A stretch of DNA of 64,000 nucleotides from Siphonodentalium dalli (Eukaryota; Mollusca; Scaphopoda; Gadilida; Siphonodentaliidae), in NCBI GenBank assembly GCA_032622095.1, contig CP136067.1, positions 47,041,549 to 47,105,548 of the forward strand, given 5' to 3'. Shown in pieces: positions 58,922 through 64,000 of the stretch (positions within the stretch are counted from its first letter, which is position 1; every line of letters starts with the position of its first letter). The notes under the pieces are model-generated. The model was given only the letters and a program-made list of their open reading frames with translations. It did not search any database and was not told the DNA's origin. A program made the position numbers and the translations under genes.

Positions 58922-59345
58922 TTAGGGTACGTTCATACACTGGCAAGTTTGCACGGTATGGTTTGCAGGCATTTTGTCGCAGAAAACGATATGGTGCCAT
59001 AATATGAACGGAAAAAAGCACATAAAGTGCATCTGTGCCACAGCTAACTATACGTGCGAAAGAAAATCTCTGTAGTTCCACTAGTAACGATGCTACCGGA
59101 ATTTGCCTGTAAATATCATGCAATTATCTCGCAAGAATAAATCATACAGGTATGTGAAGGCAAATGCCAATATCACTGTTATACAAGTGGAATTAGATAA
59201 TTTTTACTTCTCATGTCTTTCACTTTGTTAAAGATGCATGTTATGTGCACGGTTCCGTTCATATTCTGACACCATGTGGTTTTCTATGACGAAATGCCCG
59301 CAAAAACATACCGTGCAAACTTGCCAGCGTATGAACGTAGCCTTC
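58922..59345. mobile_element. PIF/Harbinger-like MITE, 418 bp, with empty site in copy 1
   Basis: GGGTACGTTCATACACTGGC at 58925 and CAAGTTTGCACGGTATG are inverted at the right end (CATACCGTGCAAACTTGCCA, GCGTATGAACGTAGCC to 59342). The TIR is about 85 bp including ATGGTGCCATAATATGAACGG. Flanks are TTA (58922-58924) and TTC (59343-59345). Copy 1 reads CTGTTAGCATATATG at the matching place (about 51639) with no insertion. Confidence 0.9.
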
Positions 59346-60061
59346 GCATATCTGTCGATATAAGCAGAGCATATGACATTAACATCAATTATTTATTAAA
59401 AATACAGACTATTTGGAGCTTGGTGTGAAGTAATATTCATATTTGACTATATAAAATAAATAAATAGCGCTTCGTGTTAGTATATATATCATGGCTTTTG
59501 GCAATTATAATACAGAGCGTTAAATTTAGCTCGGCGCTTGTCCCGTGGTGTCACCATTACAAGTTTGAACCCTGGTTGTGAAATATTCGGTTTCCTGGAA
59601 CTAGATTCTTCAAAAGGATGTATCATGTATTATAACTTAATTCCAGAAATCAGAAAGGAGCGAACACAGACCCTTGCCTCAGTTGAGTTTCACCTTTAAA
59701 ATATGTAAGTCCCTTTAACATATTGAAGCTCGCTCTGTTTGTATATAATATTAGAATAATGTAGCTATATGTGCATGGAAATTGACCCGAAAACACATGC
59801 ATGCAGTTAAACAAAGCGCACCCATCTAGTATGCACCAGTCACTATACTGATTATCGCCCTTTCATTAGAATCCCCTGATTATGTTTAGACCCACCGTAA
59901 TGGAATCAGGGAGCTAAATGTGTTCTAGAGTCGGGGAACGAGTACACCGTGGTATTGCTAAAGGTGAAGGTAACTGACGAATGAGCTTCAACTGTAACAT
60001 GCGACACGTTATTAAAGGTTGACATCGCGTTTATTTGATTTGTACATCATATCTAAATAAT

Positions 60062-61026
60062 TTAAGGGGGAGAAGCACGTTTTGCATAAATCACAGTAAA
60101 TCCAGCCAGAAATGGCAAGTGATTTTCAACAAAGAATTTCTCTGGATCTATCTGGTGAAAAATCTTGAATTTTACATATGATAATTTTCATTATATATAG
60201 AATCAGAGCAATTATAAAGAGACAATAACAATAATGGATTTTAATACATTTGAGAGGTTGAAAATATTTGTTTCGTTTCTGTCCCTTTAGGTACCGAGAA
60301 CTGCCAGAAAAAATTATAATTTCAAACAACATGTCAACCATCAAATAGCTTATTGTCTTGACTCCATGAGAGGAGGCTTCATTTGTATCATAATGTTGAG
60401 TTAGCTTTTTAATTGCATATTATAGCAGCATACCCCATGTATTATAATGACGAATAAAGCAGTCACAAATATGCCAGCCCAATGAAAACAAATGTTCAAA
60501 TGTGGTGCTGTCCACTCAAGCAGGGAGCAATCAACAGAAATTAGGCCACAGTGTTAAGAGATATGGTGGTCAGATTTAACTTGGTTATGAACCCATGACC
60601 CAGAACTCAACTGAGCCCAATTTGTCAATGACCAACAAGCATGGCATGAAAATTCTCAATAATAAAAAATTATTTATGGTAGTTGTATTTCTGAATGAAA
60701 ATAATCATTTAATTTCATGAATCAAGAAATATTAAGTCTCCTCTCATGATCTTCAGATATGATATCATGTATATATGAAATGCACTTTCGAAAAAAATCT
60801 GTTTTACTGTAGTTCTCGGTACCTGAACACAGTGAAATTTTAAAGATTTTTCATGTCATAAAAGTAAATTAAATGAGATTATAATAACCAAATGTCCAAT
60901 GGTTCTTATGTATGGTACCACAATAATATCTTGTACAAAATTTCACAAAGATATTCCTGATAGATTTAGAGAAAATACATTTTGAAATACCAGGAAATTT
61001 TGGCAAAACGTGCGTCTGACCCTTAA
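60062..61026. mobile_element. TTAA-flanked element, 965 bp
   Basis: TTAAGGGGGAGAAGCACGTT at the left pairs with CGTGCGTCTGACCCTTAA at the right, TTAA at 60062-60065 and 61023-61026. An inner inverted pair, GGTACCGAGAACTGCC at about 60290 and GTAGTTCTCGGTACC at about 60811, deepens the fold. No transposase seen. A solo right end is at 20160-20255. Confidence 0.8.
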
Positions 61027-61711
61027 ACTGGTGAATGAATGGGGGAATGGATTTTTGTGAGCGGGAAATTTATTTAACTAACTGCTGTAGTTCTGGATTT
61101 TCCAGATCAAATTTGGCTGTGGGATATATAGCCCTGTCGTAGACTTGGGGATTTATTTTAAAAAGTAAACACATGACCTATGATTTTTCTACCATTTTCG
61201 TGATCAACTGGTGTCAATCTAGCTGGGTAAACATCACTGGTATGGCCTGCAGGCTTCAATTCAGTGAATTTGGCCGAAACGTTCATGTCACCTATGGGAA
61301 AGCACGCAGAATAATAATCTGGTCAAAATTGTCGATCTTCGTTTCATGGTTCAAATACGCAAATACCGAGTACGTTTTTAATCGCAATTAGTCCATCAAG
61401 ATAAGATAATTTTGGTTGATATTTTGTAAATGTAATGTTGATTCGCGTACATTTAAGACTGTACATAATGCGAGTTGTGTTGAATAGACGTACATGTAAG
61501 AATGTGATGCGAGTTATGTTGAATAAACGTACATTTAAGACTGTAATGCGAGTTGTATTCAATAAGCCAGGTCACTGAGTCGCTACCATATTGGATCCAT
61601 CCAGCCATGTTCCGCGCATTCAGTGATACAGGTCAAACTTCTGGAGTAGCGTTCCATATATGGAACTTTTTAATATTCATGTATCCCATATATGTCATTC
61701 ATGAATATGTC

Positions 61712-61740
61712 TCACCCCCCCCCCCCCCCCCCCCCCCCCC
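61712..61740 (+). repeat. Poly-C run
   Basis: Almost 30 consecutive C; a proline-rich open frame across it is an artefact. Length is likely unreliable. Confidence 0.9.
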
Positions 61741-62286
61741 GCCAATGAGGACCATAATTTTCAATATTTGGAAATTTCATGACTCATATTCAAAACCAAC
61801 AAGTAAATCGGATGATCTAAGTGCTTCAATCTGAGTTCGCGATTTTTCGACTCCGAGTTTGTGCCGGTTGTTTATTTTCTGATTCGGAATTCCAATTATA
61901 AATACTCGTCACCGATTTTCCAATTCCGGAATTCTACAAATTGTTTTTTTTTCGACTCCGAATTCAGTCATTTTGATTTGCTGTTGAGCGGGATGTAAAG
62001 TGACAGTTACAACGCAAAAAGAATATAAGCTAAAACTCTTCAATAAAATCGAATAAATCATGACTAAGATGCAAAAAATGTCAAATTAGGCTGTACGCTT
62101 GATTATCATCGATAGGTTGGTAATGATAATATGTTGATGACTTGCCATGTCATTTGGAGGAATATAATTAATTTGACAGGTTTAAACAAATTGCGAAATG
62201 TGTTTTGTACTGCATGTACAGCGAATAACAGGAGAGATCGTTTACTCGTACGAATCTATACGTCAAATTTACCAAATAAGCCAAAT

Positions 62287-62797
62287 TTAAAGGTACGGTT
62301 GGCCTTGGCGGTGGGTATCCTGTGAAAATATTTCCACCCGTCAAAAACCGCCACAAACAGAAAGAACAACAAAATGTAGACAGACTTTGTCCGTATACAA
62401 ATAAGAAATATCGCATAAACAGTATGTTATTGTCATATTTTTGACCATTGTTATGTAAACAAAAGCATAAAAAGTTACTTTTCTGGTGTTTGTTTATATT
62501 ATGATGGTAAACATAAAGAGCGTTCTTTGTTGGTGAATTCCTGATATGGAACGAATAAAGAGCGTTTATGCCATGTGTGTGTGATTAGCCAGCGGCATTG
62601 TTCTGTCTTCTGTAACACAATCAGGCTCTTGTTTATGTAAAATATAGTAAATCTTTATGATAACATGCCGTTTATATGAACGAATAGGATATCATGGTAT
62701 ATATGAACGAAACTGTATGCGTTTTAATGTTTTTCTGTTTACGGTGATTGGAACATATATGAATATTTTCGACAACTAAGGACTCACGTGCCTTTAA
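62287..62797 (-). mobile_element. TTAA-flanked MITE, GGCGGCG family, copy 3, with empty site in copy 1
   Basis: TTAA at 62287-62290 and 62794-62797. Read on the - strand it matches copies 1 and 2 and carries two ATAAAGAGCG motifs (62513, 62545). The flanks CCAAATAAGCCAAATTT and TGCATTTCAATAAAGGAAC are contiguous in copy 1 at about 56195-56230. Confidence 0.92.
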
Positions 62798-63407
62798 TGC
62801 ATTTCAATAAAGGAACTGTTTCAATTCTGCGTTATTGAGTGCAATGTACGAGCTAATGTTTTTGAAAATAATGAATGATTAAGGGAAAGTGTTTTTTTTC
62901 TTCTGTTTTTTACAATGTTAACCCTTTTACTACTGCCGCTACTGCCAGTGCTGGGCCATGGGGATTCATGCCCATGTGGCAGTGGCAAACTGGCATAATG
63001 GTATTGTATCAGTTGTAATTAAGTTTGTACAGAAATACCTGTTGATGTTAATACACAGTCATTTGAGTAAATAAATTCCAGTAATGCGCATTACCTGAAC
63101 ATATATATTAAATTGAAAGCAAAGCATTTCCTTCAAGTTCAGACTGGTATGTTTTACCAACCATAGATTCACGGTCACTAGACTATTAGTAATGTCAAAC
63201 CTCCACAACTTTATGTGGACAGTTTTAACAATATAACAATCATTCACCATGCATATCAAATTGTGTGAGTTATAACTTGAGACTCCTTGGAATTTGAATG
63301 CATGTAACTCATATTCGTTCCTCAACCATATTCTGATTAATATCATGTATAATGTACTGCATGCACAGTGTACCCGTACTCAATACAGAAAACATGGATC
63401 AATGCTA

Positions 63408-63620
63408 TGTCAATCAATCAAGTTTATTCTCCATACTCACAAAACAACATGAGTATTCAGATACAACATTTAACATAAATACAATTAATAAATAACAATA
63501 ATATGTACATATTTACAAATGGGGGAGAGGGTAAGGCGGATACATGTATATCATTTCAGAATTGTATATTGCAAAAAAAATAAATTCATTTAACTTCAGT
63601 TTTAAATAACTGTCTCATCC
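63408..63620 (-). mobile_element. LINE 3' end, reverse orientation
   Basis: On the - strand this reads as an AT-rich 3' UTR with TTGTTATTTATTAATTG and GAGAATAAACTTGATTGATT, a tail of TTGA repeats typical of CR1/L2-like non-LTR elements. It marks the exact end of the segmental duplication. Confidence 0.55.
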
Positions 63621-63904
63621 GTCTCGGAATCTACGGTAGTTGAACCTGCACGGAGCAGTCAATTCATATAATTCCGTTGCTCCGGGTTAGGTGTTCGAGT
63701 ACAACAATCAATTCGTCCATATTTCTATGTTTCGTTGTCCATGCATTTCGAATAAATGTCGCTTTTTACCAATTTCCGATGGCATACTTATAAATCACAG
63801 CTTTTGTGGACTCTACATTAGGGTGCATTTACACTGATATAGAACTGTATACAGATCTGTATGAAGTCACGTGTCGCGCATTACTGTGATCACAATATGA
63901 TTAC

Positions 63905-63913
63905 TATATAATA
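63905..63913 (+). promoter_or_regulatory. Possible TATA box of a gene starting at the window edge
   Basis: TATATAATA about 80 bp before an ATG at 63989-63991, with initiator-like TCAGT strings between. GTCACGTGTCGCGC lies about 30 bp upstream, at about 63867-63880. AT-rich surroundings make chance occurrence likely enough. Confidence 0.3.
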
Positions 63914-63988
63914 GTGAACGCGCGCTGATCAGTACTCTGGTAATTGACAATTCACTACGAGTCGTTTCAGTTTAGGCCAGACATAAAA

Positions 63989-64000
63989 ATGGATCTACCA
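63989..64000 (+). CDS. Possible start of a CDS truncated by the window edge
   Basis: ATAAAAATGG is a good animal start context. Only four codons (MDLP) are visible, so the product cannot be named. Confidence 0.25.

Larger units (their letters stand above)
57593..63407 (+). repeat. Tandem segmental duplication, copy 2
   Basis: Counterpart of 50256-56838. Its left edge falls inside the GGGGCATGTTGGAAC element, whose left end is missing here. Its right edge meets a reverse-oriented LINE tail. It carries three insertions not in copy 1: a TTA-flanked MITE (58925-59342), a TTAA element (60062-61026) and a GGCGGCG-family MITE (62287-62797). Confidence 0.85.

Noticed and set aside
61553-61834. Open frame with a proline run
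   Set aside because: Caused by the poly-C run.

Overview
This is a stretch of animal genomic DNA, AT-rich and gene-poor, and not bacterial or organellar. Split protein exons with GT/AG junctions, AATAAA polyadenylation signals, long microsatellites and a dense population of small inverted-repeat elements show this. Two repeat styles suggest a lophotrochozoan, most likely a mollusc: hairpin heads followed by CCGTC-rich tracts and 165-185 bp units, and LINE tails ending in TTGA or TAC runs. The species cannot be fixed from the sequence alone.

Two genes are supported. (1) A nodulin-like/NFD4 major-facilitator transporter on the + strand, with exons at 7459-7665, 11202-11686 and 14836-15615, a stop at 15613-15615 and AATAAA at 15920. 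The exon or exons for the N-terminus and TM1 were not found. (2) A 72-residue NUPR1/p8-type stress-response nuclear protein at 25839-26057, uninterrupted. Two decayed C-terminal fragments of a non-LTR retrotransposon ORF2 lie at about 9880-10166 and 38340-39072. A possible TATA promoter and start codon sit at the extreme right end.

The most notable structure is at 11686-14842. A 451-bp inverted-terminal-repeat unit (A) alternates with a 902-bp spacer (B) as A-B-A-B-A with an exact 1353-bp period and almost no divergence. It sits inside what was one continuous transporter exon, flanked by a 4-bp TAAA duplication. Removing the element and one TAAA restores the frame. The element ends also carry a GT and an AG that would splice it out in frame, so it looks like a transposon acting as, or becoming, an intron.

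The rest is repeats. 0-6 kb: a tandem unit array, a minisatellite that switches strand, and a 1.8-kb G-tract TIR element. 7.8-11.1 kb: intron 1, with 650-bp inverted arms. 16-25.2 kb: foldback elements, (TC)n, and a second 1.8-kb TIR element with a nested TTAA element. 26.2-28 kb: a 165-bp tandem array directly downstream of the NUPR gene. 28-47 kb: hairpin-headed elements, TTAA elements, a nested TTA-flanked element and clustered palindromes. 47.8-49.1 kb: two long palindromes. 49.6-63.4 kb: a collinear tandem segmental duplication (about 50.26-56.84 against 57.59-63.41 kb) whose differences are mostly transposon insertions, giving natural empty and filled sites.
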